Below the pieces are notes generated by a model that ran no database searches, was not told where the DNA came from, and worked only from the letters and a program-made list of their open reading frames with translations. The position numbers and the translations under genes are program-made. Shown here piece after piece: positions 14,819-26,480 of a stretch of 64,000 bases of DNA. The stretch's first letter is position 1. Each line of letters starts with the position of its first letter. Source of the stretch: Phoebastria nigripes (Eukaryota > Chordata > Aves > Procellariiformes > Diomedeidae); NCBI GenBank assembly GCA_035582835.1, contig JAYKAV010002919.1, positions 124,001 through 188,000 of the forward strand. Reading direction: 5' to 3'.

Positions 14819-17800
14819 AAAACAAAGGGGGAGAGAAAAAAGGGGAAAAGAAAACAGAGAGGGGGGGGGGGGGGGGGGGGGGGGGGGAAGCTGGAGAACT
14901 CTTACAGCCCACTTGCAAAATGTTTATTTTAAAAAAAAAAAANTAAAAAAAAAAAAAATCACACATTATTCATTTCACATGATTAAGAAATTAACTCTGA
15001 AGTTCTCAGAACTGCAAAATTCCTGCTGGTGGTACCATGAGAATAAATTAAAAATATGTTGATGAAAAGGCAGAAAATGTTACCTGGCATTAAAAAAGCC
15101 AAATCTAAAATAGCCAGGCAATGCTTGTAAAGAGCAAAACCAGAAAAAAAAAAATATATTTCTCGTATCCATGCAGAGATCCTTTGCCATCCTACCATGA
15201 CATTGAAGTGGGCACAGCCCAAAAACTAGCTAGATATGACACATGGGTTCAGAAAGATTTCCAGGCTTCTCTACTTGCCTAGAGCACAGCAATACGATTT
15301 TCCAGCACATTAGGGAAGCAAAAGTAGAACCAAAAAATCCTACGTACTGGCTGGATTTTGCTAATGTCACTTAAAATGGAGGAAGAAATCCTTGCAAGAT
15401 ACCAAATAGAGTGCAGCAGATGGTAAACAAATATTATGAAGCAATCTTCACAAAATCTGCAGTGTGTCACAAATATACAAAATGGCAGAGTTTGGATAAA
15501 AGGATCATAACAGGCCATATGTTGTTAGTAATTTTATTTGTAGCAAAGTGTAATACAATGGTGAAATCCACATAAAGGTCCAACAGTAGGAGAAGTGCAG
15601 CCCCAGGTAGGAGCTGCAATGGATGGTACACTGTAGATAACAATAACTAAACAAACAGTAGAGAAGCCTGCACTGGATGGCAATTATCCACATCTGAAGA
15701 AGCAATGAAACAGGTGAGAACGAAGCTTAAGCCGGTAAAATTTGATTCCATTTGATATGGAAAAAGTAACCAGAAAAATCAAGCATCAATATACATAACA
15801 TATTTTAGATGCCAGTTAAATGGCAGGGGAAATGGTTTTGTGCAGATGTAAATGACAGACTAGAGACATGAACTGAAAGCACAGAAGCAGATGTTAGAAG
15901 ACACAACGAAATAAGTATTTCCAGGAAAGTTCTACACATGGTACCATTAATATGGGCTACTGCCCTGATTGCAGCGACTGCTACTGGTGCATGAAGCTCA
16001 AACAAAGCTAATGTGTGATGTGGGAGGTATGTAAAAAAAAATATTAAAAAATCATAAAAACAAAAAAAATAGCAAGGTCTGGAGCCTGGTTTTGCTCAGG
16101 TCTCTTTAGAAAGTCTTGTTTTAAAAACCAGGGCAGGAGAAACGTCAAGGTTACAGAGAAATAACACTTATAATCTCCAGTATTAGGTTTCTGGTATTTT
16201 AGGAGACGAAAACACAAACATATGAAAAGAAACATGGAAAGCACTCAAGAGTATTTGAAGGACCATAAACCAATGTTCCCTTTGATTATCTACAGGCAGA
16301 ATTATCCATAAAGCTCTAAAAAGGGAGAAATGCTAATAAGAATGCAAGGCCCTATCTTGTCATATCTGCTCTCTCACCTTCAGCATCACTACCTTGCTCA
16401 TGTACCACTTCTAATCCCATCCAGCTCCTTCTTGCTATTTCATCTCTATCAAAGGAAAACACAGAGTTACACAGAAAAAAAAAACCCAAAAAACATTAAA
16501 AGGGAATAGCAGGAGCCCTCTCCACTTGGAAGAAAACTCTAGCTCGGTATCTTATTGCCTAAGACACAGATGTTTGACTCCCTTTGCAGCTTATTGCTCT
16601 CCAGATAGGACAATCCCCCAGGAATCCCTCCAAAAATAAAAATAAATAGGGTTCAAAGAATAGAGCTGAAACAGATATTAGCAGATATAGGCCTAAATCT
16701 GCACTAACAATCACTGAGAGCTTTCCTAACTCAGCAAAAGCATAATATAACCACCTTCATAGAATCATAGAATGATTAAGGTTGGAAAAGACCTCTAAGA
16801 TCATCGAGTCCAACCNNNNNNNNNNNNNNNNNNNNNNNNNNNNNNNNNNNNNNNNNNNNNNNNNNNNNNNNNNNNNNNNNNNNNNNNNNNNNNNNNNNNN
16901 NNNNNNNNNNNNNNNNNNNNNNNNNNNNNNNNNNNNNNNNNNNNNNNNNNNNNNNNNNNNNNNNNNNNNNNNNNNNNNNNNNNNNNNNNNNNNNNNNNNN
17001 NNNNNNNNNNNNNNNNNNNNNNNNNNNNNNNNNNNNNNNNNNNNNNNNNNNNNNNNNNNNNNNNNNNNNNNNNNNNNNNNNNNNNNNNNNNNNNNNNNNN
17101 NNNNNNNNNNNNNNNNNNNNNNNNNNNNNNNNNNNNNNNNNNNNNNNNNNNNNNNNNNNNNNNNNNNNNNNNNNNNNNNNNNNNNNNNNNNNNNNNNNNN
17201 NNNNNNNNNNNNNNNNNNNNNNNNNNNNNNNNNNNNNNNNNNNNNNNNNNNNNNNNNNNNNNNNNNNNNNNNNNNNNNNNNNNNNNNNNNNNNNNNNNNN
17301 NNNNNNNNNNNNNNNNNNNNNNNNNNNNNNNNNNNNNNNNNNNNNNNNNNNNNNNNNNNNNNNNNNNNNNNNNNNNNNNNNNNNNNNNNNNNNNNNNNNN
17401 NNNNNNNNNNNNNNNNNNNNNNNNNNNNNNNNNNNNNNNNNNNNNNNNNNNNNNNNNNNNNNNNNNNNNNNNNNNNNNNNNNNNNNNNNNNNNNNNNNNN
17501 NNNNNNNNNNNNNNNNNNNNNNNNNNNNNNNNNNNNNNNNNNNNNAGCAGATCAACACTCCCGCCCAACTTGGTGTCACCTGCAAACTTACTGAGGGAGC
17601 ACTCAATCCCCTCATCCAGATCACCGATAAAGATATTGAACAAGACCAGCCCCAAAACTGAGCCCTATGGAACACCGCTCGTGACCGGCCGCCAACTGGA
17701 TTTAACTCCATTCACCACAACTCTCTGGGCCCGGCCGCCCAGCCAGTTTTTTACCCAGAGCAGAGTACACCTGTCTAAGCCATGAGCCGCCAGCTTCTCT

Positions 17801-20800
17801 AGGAGAATGCTGTGGGAGACAGTGTCAAAGGCTTTACTGAAGTCCAGGTAGACCACATCCACAGCCTTTCCCTCATCCACTAGGCGGGTCACCTGGTCAT
17901 AGAAGGAGATCAGGTTGGTCAAACAGGACCTGCCTTTCATGAACCTGTGCTGGCTGGGCCTGATCCCCTGGTTGTCCCGCACATGGCTTGTGAGCACCCT
18001 CAAGATGAACCGCTCCATAATCTTCCCCGGCACCGAGGTCAGGCTGACAGGCCTGTAGTTCCCCGGATCCTCCTTCCGGCCCTTCTTGTAGATGGGCGTC
18101 ACATTGGCAAGCCTCCAGTCGTCCGGGACCTCTCCCGTTAACCAGGACTGCTGTGCAAGTGCCATTATGGACAACCCCAACCTACAGCTTGCTCAGATCC
18201 TACGCAGAAGCTATTTTCCCCAGCTTCTCAACCAGACCCAGCTGGCCTTTTAGAAGTTATTACTACTGCCCAAGTTGAACCAGGTGCCATTTTCCTGCCG
18301 CTCTCATACCTCCTCCAGGAGCCGAAGCTGAGTAACTACTGACACATCCCGCTCTCGCACAGAGACAGAGAAGATGGTGTATTTAGGTTGAGCCCAGCAG
18401 AAGGAAAAAAGAAAAACTAAAAACACAGCAGTCCTTCTAGCAAAAAACCAGACGTTTGTTCCCATGAAAGGAAACATTAACTTCTAATGCTGCTATATTT
18501 GGTACAAAATCCGTACATTGTACCATATTTCTGTAAAAGCTGCTGCTCTTTTGGTTTCTTCCAATGAAGGATTGAAATTTTAAACTTAGACCTACAGGTC
18601 CTTTATACTTTCCATTTAATTCAAGCAATATAATTGCAGTGAGGAGTAAGAGCATGGTAAGGTCATGCTGGTAATTAAAGCTGTATTGTAGAAATATGCT
18701 CATTCAAGATGTGATTAAATAATAAAATATTGCTTAGTTCAGTATCATCATTAAACTTGCATTAATGCATAAATATTTAACTGTAATGTATAATGAACAT
18801 AAACATTATTTATTTAAAAAATGACAGCCCTATAATGTGACAAAGGAGACAGTTTATACAAGTCATACTTACACTCAAATGCTGTTGTTGTTGCATCCGG
18901 CAAAACTTGACCGATGACATCCTAAAATGTAAAGAAGAATTAGCTATATATCAAATGGGAAATGCCCGCGATGATTTAGAGTAAATCACCTTAATTGGTC
19001 CCCAGCTGCAGGCAGAAGTCTTAAAAGTCCTGCTACTCACCACTGCCCCAAAATTACAAACTTTTTAGCGTACAACACAAACCAGTACAAATCATGGTGC
19101 TCTCCTCCTTCCTCTCCAAGTTACCTTGAGGAAAACTGTTTTCTTTTTAAATAACTCAATCATAATTGCAAACAAGTCAGCGTTGTCTGTTCTTGCAGTT
19201 TAAAGAATAAATTTTGTCTGTAGGTTATAAAAAAAATTTACATCTAACTCATCGAGGTAAGTCATAAAAACAGAGGTTTATGAATGACTTTTTACATAAG
19301 AAAGCACATTTTCTCTCTCAGTCCTCCTGCTAACATCACCCTGATTCCTCCTCTCCACCTCTGAACAACTGCCCTGGTCCTCCCTCCCACCACAAGGTAA
19401 CCTCATCACACAGCTCCATCTCCTGCCCTGCCTGCAGCTGAGGAACAACAGGGTAATGGGTTTAGGGCTGCCATCGTGAATTAAAACAGTAGCTGTGAGA
19501 GTGAATGAATTTTTGTTGCTTTCACTCCACAACTGCCCAGGAAAGCGGTGGGACCCAGCAGTTGCGCCAAGCTGCCTGCTGCTGCCTTGCAAAGCAGCGC
19601 TGGGTCTCAAGGTGCTCTCCACGCCATGCAAGCCAGAAAGTTTGGAGGGCTTTTTGTCGTTCTTAATTGGAATTTAAACTTCTTCAAAACTTGGCAGATG
19701 GATTCAAATACGTTGGCTGCCCTGGAGGAAATAAGGTTAAAATACCTGAAGAAGTGGAAGTACTAACCTGGAAGGCAACCTCCAGCCTTGGCGTTGTAAT
19801 GATGCCATGCAATCCCTTTCTTAAGGGAGATGTGAGCTGCACATACACAAGCCCATCACAAAACACACTGAACATCTCCAAGTGTTGCACCTCTCTGATT
19901 CAAACCAGCATTTTTTTGCTAATACAAGCCTTTCCTGTGCAACTAAACCAAGAGGAGAGCTTTTATTTTTTCTTTAGCCTTTACACACAGCATTTACTCA
20001 AAATTCAGTGAAAAAATATCTGCTCAGACTGAAGTCATCCTGGCCTCCCAATGTATGTGCTGTTGTCAGCCTTTGCGAGGCTGTAATATGTCATGTCAGG
20101 GCACAGCATAAATGCACAGCATGGTTTTTTCCTTCCTACTGCCTGATTTCTCATGTCAGACAATCTCTCCACTGACAGTGTCACAAAGTGATTAGAAATT
20201 AATGAACGACAATATTTATTGTAGTACGTACACTGTGAGCATCTTGGGGTGCTAAGCACCACCCTGTATCAAAGCTTTAGTGATCACTGTCCTGTCACTT
20301 TTGTTTTCTCTATTTTTTCATTTAGTCTAAAAACAGGAAATTAAACATTCTGTGCAATGTTAGAGACACAACTAATACAATGAGAAAGCAGCAAAAGCCA
20401 CCTAAAGATTTCCACAGAGCTAACTGAAGCAAATAATATTTCTAAAACTTTCTCATGTTGTCTTTTCATTTTAGATGCTAAAATAAATCGATAATACATA
20501 ATTTAAACTATTAATTATATACAAAAAGACAAAAGATGTGCAACACAGCTTACCTAATGCTTCTAATGATATAGATTGTAAATTTGAGTCAAAAAAAAGG
20601 AAAAAAAAAACAAACCCCAAAACATTGCCATGTTAACAAAAATTCTTCCATTTAAATACTTCTACAGGGTTTGACAGCTCTGTCGGTCCTCTGTCAAAAG
20701 CCAGCCGAGCTGCACCTTCTGTCCCTAACAAGAAATTAAAGTCTTGCCTAAACAGAAGGCTGTGCTGTTAACTAATTATTTTTAAATCCATTTAGTTAAA

Positions 20801-23800
20801 CATTGAAAATTCCTCAGCAAACACACTGTAATTGTGTTAGATTTAAGCCACTTGTAAAATGTTCTTATGTGGGCACGTGGATGCTTCCATTAAATGGATT
20901 TTAAAATTGTTATCAGAAAAGGACCCCAATTCTGGGGTAGTTACAAACTGTATTTAAGAGATGCGTGATCATGGCACTGAGACAGAGACAGTTCTGACAG
21001 CCCCAAATGTCTGCTAGGAAAGCTCCAAGACTCCCAAAGCTGCGATAGCACAAAAAATGATGGTAAATTCTTTTATGTTTTTTTTCCTATTCAGAATAAC
21101 TTTTTCTATATATTGGGACTGCTTTAAAATTAGTAACAACCAAGTACATGAATTTAAGAACTATATACCATGACTCTGCCTTACACTAAATAAATAGTTA
21201 AAAATAAAACCCTACTAACAACCACAAAAACTTTGCTCTGGTCAACTTTCAATATTTCTATTAAATCAATGCATCTAAGAAAAACTAGCCTTGCAGGGAG
21301 TGAGAGGGAGGGAAATCAGACCATTACTCTGTTGTTACCGTAGTATTTTCATCAGCTACATAAGACTTCCATGCTCAAACATTCAGCAGACCTCGCGGTG
21401 ACCCAAGCTTAAAGGATTACTCTAAATTTCAACAGATTATGCGTTTTCTACTATCACAACAGAGTTCACAAACAATAAAATACTACAACTTGTAGACATT
21501 GTTCAAGTGGGCTCACATACACGATAGCTTCTATTTTATCTTACAAAACCGAAAAGCCTCTAACAATGAAGAGAAAAATCGGGGAACGGCAGCTGAAACA
21601 AGAACTCCATCAAATCTGCTCTCCAGAAGAGCTGTGGAGCACTTATTTCAGGCAAGAAAGCAGAAAATGTGAAAGCACTGCTTTAAACAACTGTGTAACT
21701 ATTGAAACCGTGGCCCTCACTCTCATTTCAGTTAAAACTTGAAGTTATCCTGAATTAACACCAAGTGCTTAAATACTCCAGTGACAGCCAGGGCAAACGA
21801 ATCTAGACAGCCTGATGAAAAAAATAAGCTCACTGTAATTCCTTTAGTGGTGCCTTTAACATAAATCTGTTTATTGCTAACTTACAGGTCTGCAAAGCTG
21901 ATATACACAGAGCATATTTAAAGTGACATTATGAAGAACGGCTCTTAGCACTCAGTTTAGGAAAGTAATCAAGAAAATGCCTAACCTAAAGCATGCAAGC
22001 AGTGCCGCTTCCATGGGTCAAGCACCGTCCTGTTGAGTCAAGGCCAACCACCAGCACCAACCCGCAGGTATCAGGTTTTCCGGTTTGAATACCTGCTACG
22101 CAGTTTAGTACCTACAAAGGCTCCTCCGAGAGCCAGAATTAGAGCAGTTGAAAATTAAGAAATGCATCATTTAGTGTGTAAGGCATTGCACTGAACATCA
22201 GACTCCTGACTCCAACAGGTTATTCTATGGCTACAGAGAGGATATTTAGTGACTCTATACCGCATTTTTTTCCTCTGAAAAAGGAAGATGGAAATAATCT
22301 TGCATGCCAGCCCAAAATGCTGCAAGGCTACACTCATTTGTATTCACAAGGCTGTTCACACTTCTAGGATGCTAAATTAACAAAAATCATGTTTAAAAAA
22401 AAAATCTTGCTGTTCTCAAAGATAATTTTATGGGGCTTTCTTAATACAAAGCAGACCATGGGACCTACCTTAGAAGGAAGAACAGCCTTACTACACAGCT
22501 AATTCAAGGCTTCCCCAAGCTCTCAGTTCCCACCAATGCTAGAGAGCTGGGGGCATGCACCTGGTTTTCAGAACTGGCTAGCAAACGTGCTTCTGCAGTT
22601 CAAGGCAAGATGGTTCTTCCCATCAAACCACTTGGACTGCACGTACATGGAGCAGGCTTGAGCCTGCTGTGTTCTGGACACCACCACACAGAGAGCTAGA
22701 TAAGTGCTAAACAGGGCAAACTACAGGGATTATTTAGAGCTTGATTGTGCCTCAAACAGCAGGAGCTGAGAAAAAAGGGGTACCTTGCGTTCCTCTGTCT
22801 TCAATTTAGAGAGACATGGACAACAAGGGAAACAGTGGGGTCTGACTGGATTATTACTATTCAGTAATTTACCTTCATAGGGAATGTCTCAATTCTCCAC
22901 ACTATCTTTAATTGATATTCTAACATGTAAACCCTCTGTAATTGCCTACCAGGTGAGTGGAAATTACAGTGAAGGCAGAAGAACAACAGAAGACTGGGTC
23001 AGCCCCACTCCTGCCCTCCCCACCACGCTTGGGGCTCCCCCCCGGCCACAGGTGATGCCAGCTGTGATGCCACCATGCTTTAGCGTACGGAGCCTTACTT
23101 CATTTAATTTCTGTAGTCACCAGATAAATTAAGTGCATGTACATACTGTGATGGCACCTCCTGAAACACAATCAGTTAGACAAATGAGGGCCTCGAGACA
23201 GTTCAGACCTTATTAAACTTCTTCCTTCTTCTCTTAAGATTTCACAGTCCACAAGAGAGAGCTTTGACATGAAAACGACAATCAAACGGTACTACTGCAC
23301 GGCTGCACTCCCAGCTGAACACTGGCGTAACACCCGTCATCCCCCACACCTGAGATTTCCTCTGACGGTGAGAAATGTGTTATCACCTACTGACTCACCA
23401 TATGTAATCCAACACTTTGTTAGGATGGAGGTACTGCTGTCTCTGCTACCCTCAATGCAATAGCCTAACAGCAGATAACTGAAAATTATCGTCACCCACA
23501 CAGATGTGACCTGACGCAGAAATCTATCCACTTTCACTCAACAAAGAGCTGGGACTTTTCAACCCAGGAACCATTCATATTTTTCTATCAGTGGGTGGAA
23601 ATAATTAGGTATGCAGATGGCTGGAGACAGACCCATGTCTGCAGAGGAGCTGGGAGAAGAGAACCACAGGTGATCTGCGGCAGCTGCATCTTCTCAGAAC
23701 ACTGCTAACGCAGTGATCTCAACCTGCACCACGTAGAAAAGCGAACAGCACGCGTGGCTGCCCACCTGCTGCGGTTCTCCATAGTGCTCTGCTGTGCTAA

Positions 23801-26230
23801 ATGAAACAACCGCATAAGGGTACCGCTCCCCACTTCATCAGCTGTACCTGGCTGGGGTAGAAGTGCCTACAGCACAGGCAATGGACGTCACCAAATGTTT
23901 CGTGGCTGCCCCAGCGTGCAGAGCTTCCTACACAAACATCACAGAAATTTGGGAAGAACATCGATGATCACTGAATGCGAGTATAACAACAGGAACTGGG
24001 ATTCTGTAAGAAAACCAGCAATGTACACTCCTGTCGTGTTCCACCATCATCCGCTGACTGGAGAAGCTACCACCTATGCCATGAGACAGGAAGCTCAACC
24101 TGCTCATAACTGGAAAAATACATTTTTAAAAGTCCAGTAGATCTGCTAGACAGCTGCAAACAAACAACTAAGATGAGCATCAAAATCGTGTGCAGAGGGG
24201 GAAGAACCAGAAACCTCCTCTCTTCTCAGTAACTTCAATAGCGATGCAGAACAAGACGAGCATTGCATCGGAGCTACTTCAGCAGCTGTACTATTGTTCT
24301 TCTGCTTATTTGAGATCTGGCTCCAAAAGGCATGCTGTCTCTTAGTGTTGTATCTCAACTGAACACACAGGTTCATTTTAACTTCAGGTCAAAAAGTCAT
24401 ACACTGGCCCCAGCTGCAACCCGATGGAGCAGCTATAGGAGCTACAACAGAAACTGCAGGTGCAGAGCCTGACATGTAAGATACGGTCCGACCACTGAGT
24501 TACAGCTGTGCTGCCTGGAGCCCTCTCTAGCTTTAGACACAGGTCCCTATACTTCACTGCTGCCCCAAAGACTCCTGGAGCACCTGTAGGGCCAGCACCC
24601 CTGTAGAGCCACAGGCTCAGAGTGAACCATAGGCTACGGTTCCTACTGCATACATGGTTTAAGCTTAAACAGCTCTTTTTTTCAACCTACTTGTTAAAGA
24701 GACTACACAGGTCAAGTTTAAGGCCCAGGTACCCCCAGCTGCTTTTATGCTGAAGCAACAAGGATGAAAACTTAAAAGCAAAACGGTTTTGCAAAGCCAT
24801 GCCCTCAACCTGACAACATTTCTCTATTTACTTTTAAGTAATACAACCAAACTTAAATTTCCCATAATTCTAAAGTGCCAAAGGATAGTCCAGGCATCAG
24901 TGATTATCTCACTTTATTTGGGAAAAACAGGAAAACATGAAGCAGAACGTGGAGTAAAACTGGCTCAGATTTGCATCACTTGTCTCTGAAGGGTTGAGCG
25001 GGTTGTCCCAGGCTTGCTGTGCAACCACTGGAAACTCACAGCAATATCCAAGGGGAAACTGCCCCTCCCAAAAATCTCACTGATCTGTCAAAAGTTCTGC
25101 TCCCCCTCCTCCATCTATAGAAAGTCTTAGATAATGCTAAATGTTAGGAAGAATGAAACCTGGAACATCTGCCATCCCCTCCAGTTACCTCTGCAATCTT
25201 CTATAGGCCCAACATCAAACATTTTCCAGCAAATCAACCCCTTAATCCCCACGTGTCTTCTCAGTAAAATGCAACATATTGAAAGAGATCTGCAGAATCT
25301 CTCTCCAATATTAATAACAACAGAAGAAATTAAATATGCACATGACCTGTGGCATGGGAAGATTTTTCTTTAGAGAAATAGAGGCTTTCGGAGTCTCTAG
25401 CAGAGATGTGTTATGTAGGAAAGATGAGGGCATCCTGAAGAAAATAAGTATGACCTACACACAAGGATTAGACTTTCCTTTGGGCTAAGGATGCAATTAA
25501 GAAGAAACAGTACGTGAGAGAAATAATCCACTGCCATTTCTGAGTAAACACAGGATCCTTGTATACATGATGTACAGACGGGGAGAAAATAAGCAGGCAG
25601 GGGTTGAGGGCAGTTCAGGGCAAAGGAGAGGCAGCAAACCCATAGCACGGCAATGGGCAATATCATCAAAAGCGAGCAGAGCTACAGCCCACGTGCAGAG
25701 CCCACAGTTACCGTGCCCGAGCCAGGAAGGCACTGATTTCCAAACGACAACTTTCTGAAATCACCCCAAAGCGATGCCTTGGGATCACCCCATCACGCCG
25801 AGGCGCAGGGGGACGCTGCGTGCCTGGCCTTGCTGCACGTTCAACCCCTTGGAGGAACCGACCCTTCAGACGACTTGGGGCCATTGCTCTGCAGCTTGGC
25901 TCCTCCTGACCGCTTCCCCTGCAGAGACGAGGCAGCAAAAAGCCCGTCCCTGAAAAACACCTTTCGCTTTCCAGGGAGGTTTTTTGTTACCACTTTCCCC
26001 TCAGGGAGCCGCAGACCCCGCGCCCCGGTCCTCCCCTCTCCTCCCGGGCAGCGAGAGGGGGGCGTCCCGGGGCTGCCGCCCCCGCTGGCACTCACCAGCA
26101 CGTCCCTGAAGAGCAGCTGAGGCGCCGAGTGGACGGTCCAGTCGACGGCCCCGCCGTCGGGGATCTTGATGCGGATCACCAGCGCCTGGCTCTCCATGGC
26201 GCGGGAGGGGCCGCAGAGCAGCCAGAGCAT
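2570..26230 (-). CDS. MAP2K5: MAP2K5 (MEK5) gene, 5' part: coding exons 1-6, continues beyond left edge
   Basis: Dual-specificity kinase kinase that activates ERK5 (MAPK7) downstream of MEKK2/MEKK3 in the cytoplasm. Six minus-strand exons join in frame: 26230-26096, 18921-18873, 12068-12001, 7178-7109, 3411-3371 and 2637-2570 (431 nt, 143 codons plus 2 nt). The product opens [20 protein letters not shown], then [14 protein letters not shown], the [20 protein letters not shown] stretch and [14 protein letters not shown]. This matches the PB1 domain of vertebrate MEK5 as I remember it. The PB1 region fills about residues 16-108, with a basic first strand (VIRIKI) and an acidic OPCA loop ([18 protein letters not shown]). 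After it comes a Ser/Asn-rich linker. The exon beginning LKKSSAELKKIL and the kinase domain were not found in 1-2569, so they lie off the window. All splice sites are GT-AG. The reading is very secure; the alternative family members MAP3K2/3 have different PB1 sequences. Confidence 0.96.
2638..3370 (-). other. MAP2K5: MAP2K5 intron 5
   Basis: Intron between exons 5 and 6, AT-rich. It contains an A-run at 3243-3261. Nothing else recognised; the part at 2700-2860 is rich in TAATTA-like words and could be conserved non-coding DNA, but this is only an impression. Confidence 0.8.
3243..3261. repeat. Poly(A) run, 19 nt
   Basis: Uninterrupted A-run directly after a C-rich tract (tcccacccccac). Low-complexity sequence in MAP2K5 intron 5. 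Confidence 0.9.
3371..3411 (-). CDS. MAP2K5: MAP2K5 coding exon 5 (small)
   Basis: 41 nt, acceptor gtttcag, donor gtacga. It encodes the end of Ala then [13 protein letters not shown]. Human MEK5 has Glu-Arg where this copy has Lys-Arg, as far as I remember. Too short to be found by an open-frame scan; found through the expected protein order and the matching phase. Confidence 0.93.
4406..4455. repeat. A-rich low-complexity tract (CAAAAA-type)
   Basis: A-run followed by repeated caaaaaa, caaacca and caaaaaaacc words. Simple repeat in intron 4. Confidence 0.85.
4635..4659. repeat. (TG)n microsatellite
   Basis: About twelve TG units, followed closely by gcacacac on the same strand. It is the only clear dinucleotide repeat seen in the window and may vary in length between individuals. 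Confidence 0.92.
6062..6084. repeat. Poly(A) run, about 23 nt
   Basis: Uninterrupted A-run in MAP2K5 intron 4 following cctgagccatt. No target-site duplication was noticed beside it. Confidence 0.88.
7109..7178 (-). CDS. MAP2K5: MAP2K5 coding exon 4
   Basis: 70 nt, acceptor cttcgcag, donor gtaatg. It encodes [20 protein letters not shown] then YPR and the first base of Ala. This is the end of the PB1 fold. The phase agrees with exons 3 and 5. Confidence 0.96.
7179..12000 (-). other. MAP2K5: MAP2K5 intron 3
   Basis: Non-coding intron of 4.8 kb. It includes a protein-like minus-strand open stretch at 11158-10988 (see findings) and a 27-bp direct duplication at 11851-11904. The paired plus/minus open frames near 8560-8800 and 10760-11200 are not recognised. 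Confidence 0.85.
11851..11904. repeat. Tandem duplication, 2 x 27 bp
   Basis: Two adjacent copies of a unit beginning cttaatacagga and ending tactgtgaa. They differ at one base (aaCatt versus aaTatt). Lies about 100 bp from MAP2K5 exon 3, on its donor (intron) side. Confidence 0.93.
12001..12068 (-). CDS. MAP2K5: MAP2K5 coding exon 3 (PB1 acidic OPCA loop)
   Basis: 68 nt between acceptor tttgttag and donor gtaggt. With the carried base it reads [20 protein letters not shown] then LSY. The run of acidic residues is the OPCA motif that binds the basic face of a partner PB1 domain. Two carried bases plus 22 codons fit exons 2 and 4 exactly. Confidence 0.96.
14766..14958. repeat. Poly-purine homopolymer cluster (G15, A29, G27, A-runs)
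   Basis: G-run 14766-14780, A-run 14788-14816, mixed GA tract, G-run of 27 at 14861-14887, and A-runs 14931-14958 broken by an N and a T. Open frames over it are pure low-complexity Gly/Lys or Phe/Pro and are not genes. The run lengths are likely to be unreliable in the assembly. Confidence 0.93.
16757..18180 (-). mobile_element. CR1 non-LTR retrotransposon (LINE), 5'-truncated, inactive
   Basis: Bird/reptile CR1 element. Reading the minus strand from 18180, the frame carries reverse-transcriptase sequence: [20 protein letters not shown], then [17 protein letters not shown], a [15 protein letters not shown] stretch and [15 protein letters not shown]. It reaches a stop (TAG) at 17667-17665 where the family has Gln in GVPQGSVLGP; the same frame then continues [20 protein letters not shown]. 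The catalytic FADD box is present as FAGD, so one catalytic Asp is lost. The 3' end is the plus-strand word tcatagaatcatagaat at 16757. A gap of Ns removes 730 bases of the interior. The 5' border near 18180 is where CR1-like coding ends; most CR1 copies are cut in this way. Dead copy inserted in MAP2K5 intron 2, same strand as the gene. Confidence 0.95.
16816..17545. other. Assembly gap (730 Ns) inside the CR1 element
   Basis: Continuous run of N. Both flanks are CR1 sequence: the 3' end to the left and the reverse-transcriptase region to the right. The gap is most likely CR1 sequence that the assembler could not place. Confidence 0.98.
18873..18921 (-). CDS. MAP2K5: MAP2K5 coding exon 2
   Basis: 49 nt. 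Acceptor ttttag, then GATGTCATCGGTCAAG..., ending TTTGAGT before donor gtaagt. It encodes [16 protein letters not shown] plus the first base of the Tyr codon completed by the next exon. It is the middle of the PB1 domain. It starts in phase 0, matching exon 1. Confidence 0.96.
18922..26095 (-). other. MAP2K5: MAP2K5 intron 1
   Basis: First intron, 7.2 kb. The sequence becomes GC-rich from about 25,780 towards exon 1. No other exon or repeat element was recognised; the open frames listed by eye at 19.3-20.3 kb and 22.9-25.7 kb look like chance frames. Confidence 0.85.
26096..26230 (-). CDS. MAP2K5: MAP2K5 coding exon 1
   Basis: 135 nt, 45 codons, ending in phase 0 at GACGTGCTG followed by donor gtgagt. 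It encodes the N-terminal segment through LLFRDVL, including the first PB1 strand VIRIKIP and the acid-free turn before WTVH. The first ATG is at 26230-26228 and a second in-frame ATG at 26197-26195; both positions match the human MLWL...AMEN start as I recall it. The longer start is given here. The second ATG has the better context (gccATGG). Confidence 0.95.
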
Positions 26231-26411
26231 CCCCGCCCCGCCGGGCTCACATGCTGCGGCGGGCCGCGGGGGCTGCCGAGCAGGGCCGAGGCTGCGCCGC
26301 CCCGCCCCGCCCGCAGGAAGGACTCGCTGCCCCGGAACCAAAACGGAGGGGCCGGGCAGAGGGAAAAATCGAGGAGGAGGCGGGGGAGGAAGGGGAGGAG
26401 GGAGCGGAGGC

Positions 26412-26423
26412 GGCGCCATGTTG
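26412..26423 (-). promoter_or_regulatory. YY1-type site (CAACATGGCGCC)
   Basis: The minus strand reads CAACATGGCGCC, close to the YY1 consensus AANATGGCGGC. It lies about 190 bp upstream of the first MAP2K5 ATG, in the orientation typical of YY1 sites just downstream of a start site. Confidence 0.45.
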
Positions 26424-26480
26424 CGGGAGGAGGCGGCCACCGGCGTTGTGACAGCCCGCCCCGGGGAAGGAGCAGGAATC

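Larger units (their letters stand above)
12069..18872 (-). other. MAP2K5: MAP2K5 intron 2
   Basis: A 6.8-kb intron. It contains the homopolymer cluster at 14766-14958 and the truncated CR1 element with the N gap at 16757-18180. Elsewhere only short unrecognised open frames occur, including overlapping ones at 12720-13090. Confidence 0.85.
25990..26480 (-). promoter_or_regulatory. MAP2K5: CpG-island promoter and 5' UTR region of MAP2K5
   Basis: Dense CG dinucleotides and high G+C (for example cccgccccgccgggctc and ggcggcgcc) surround exon 1 and stop near 26480. No TATA box is visible. The minus strand carries GCAACATGGCGCC at 26424-26412, which fits the YY1 site often found at transcription starts of TATA-less genes. 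The true start is probably near 26.4 kb, which is inferred. Confidence 0.75.

Noticed and set aside
14715..14966. Open frames of Gly/Lys or Phe/Pro at the homopolymer cluster
   Set aside because: Translations of simple G and A runs only.
16776..17711. Long open frames made mostly of X
   Set aside because: They exist only because the 730-base N gap contains no stop codons.
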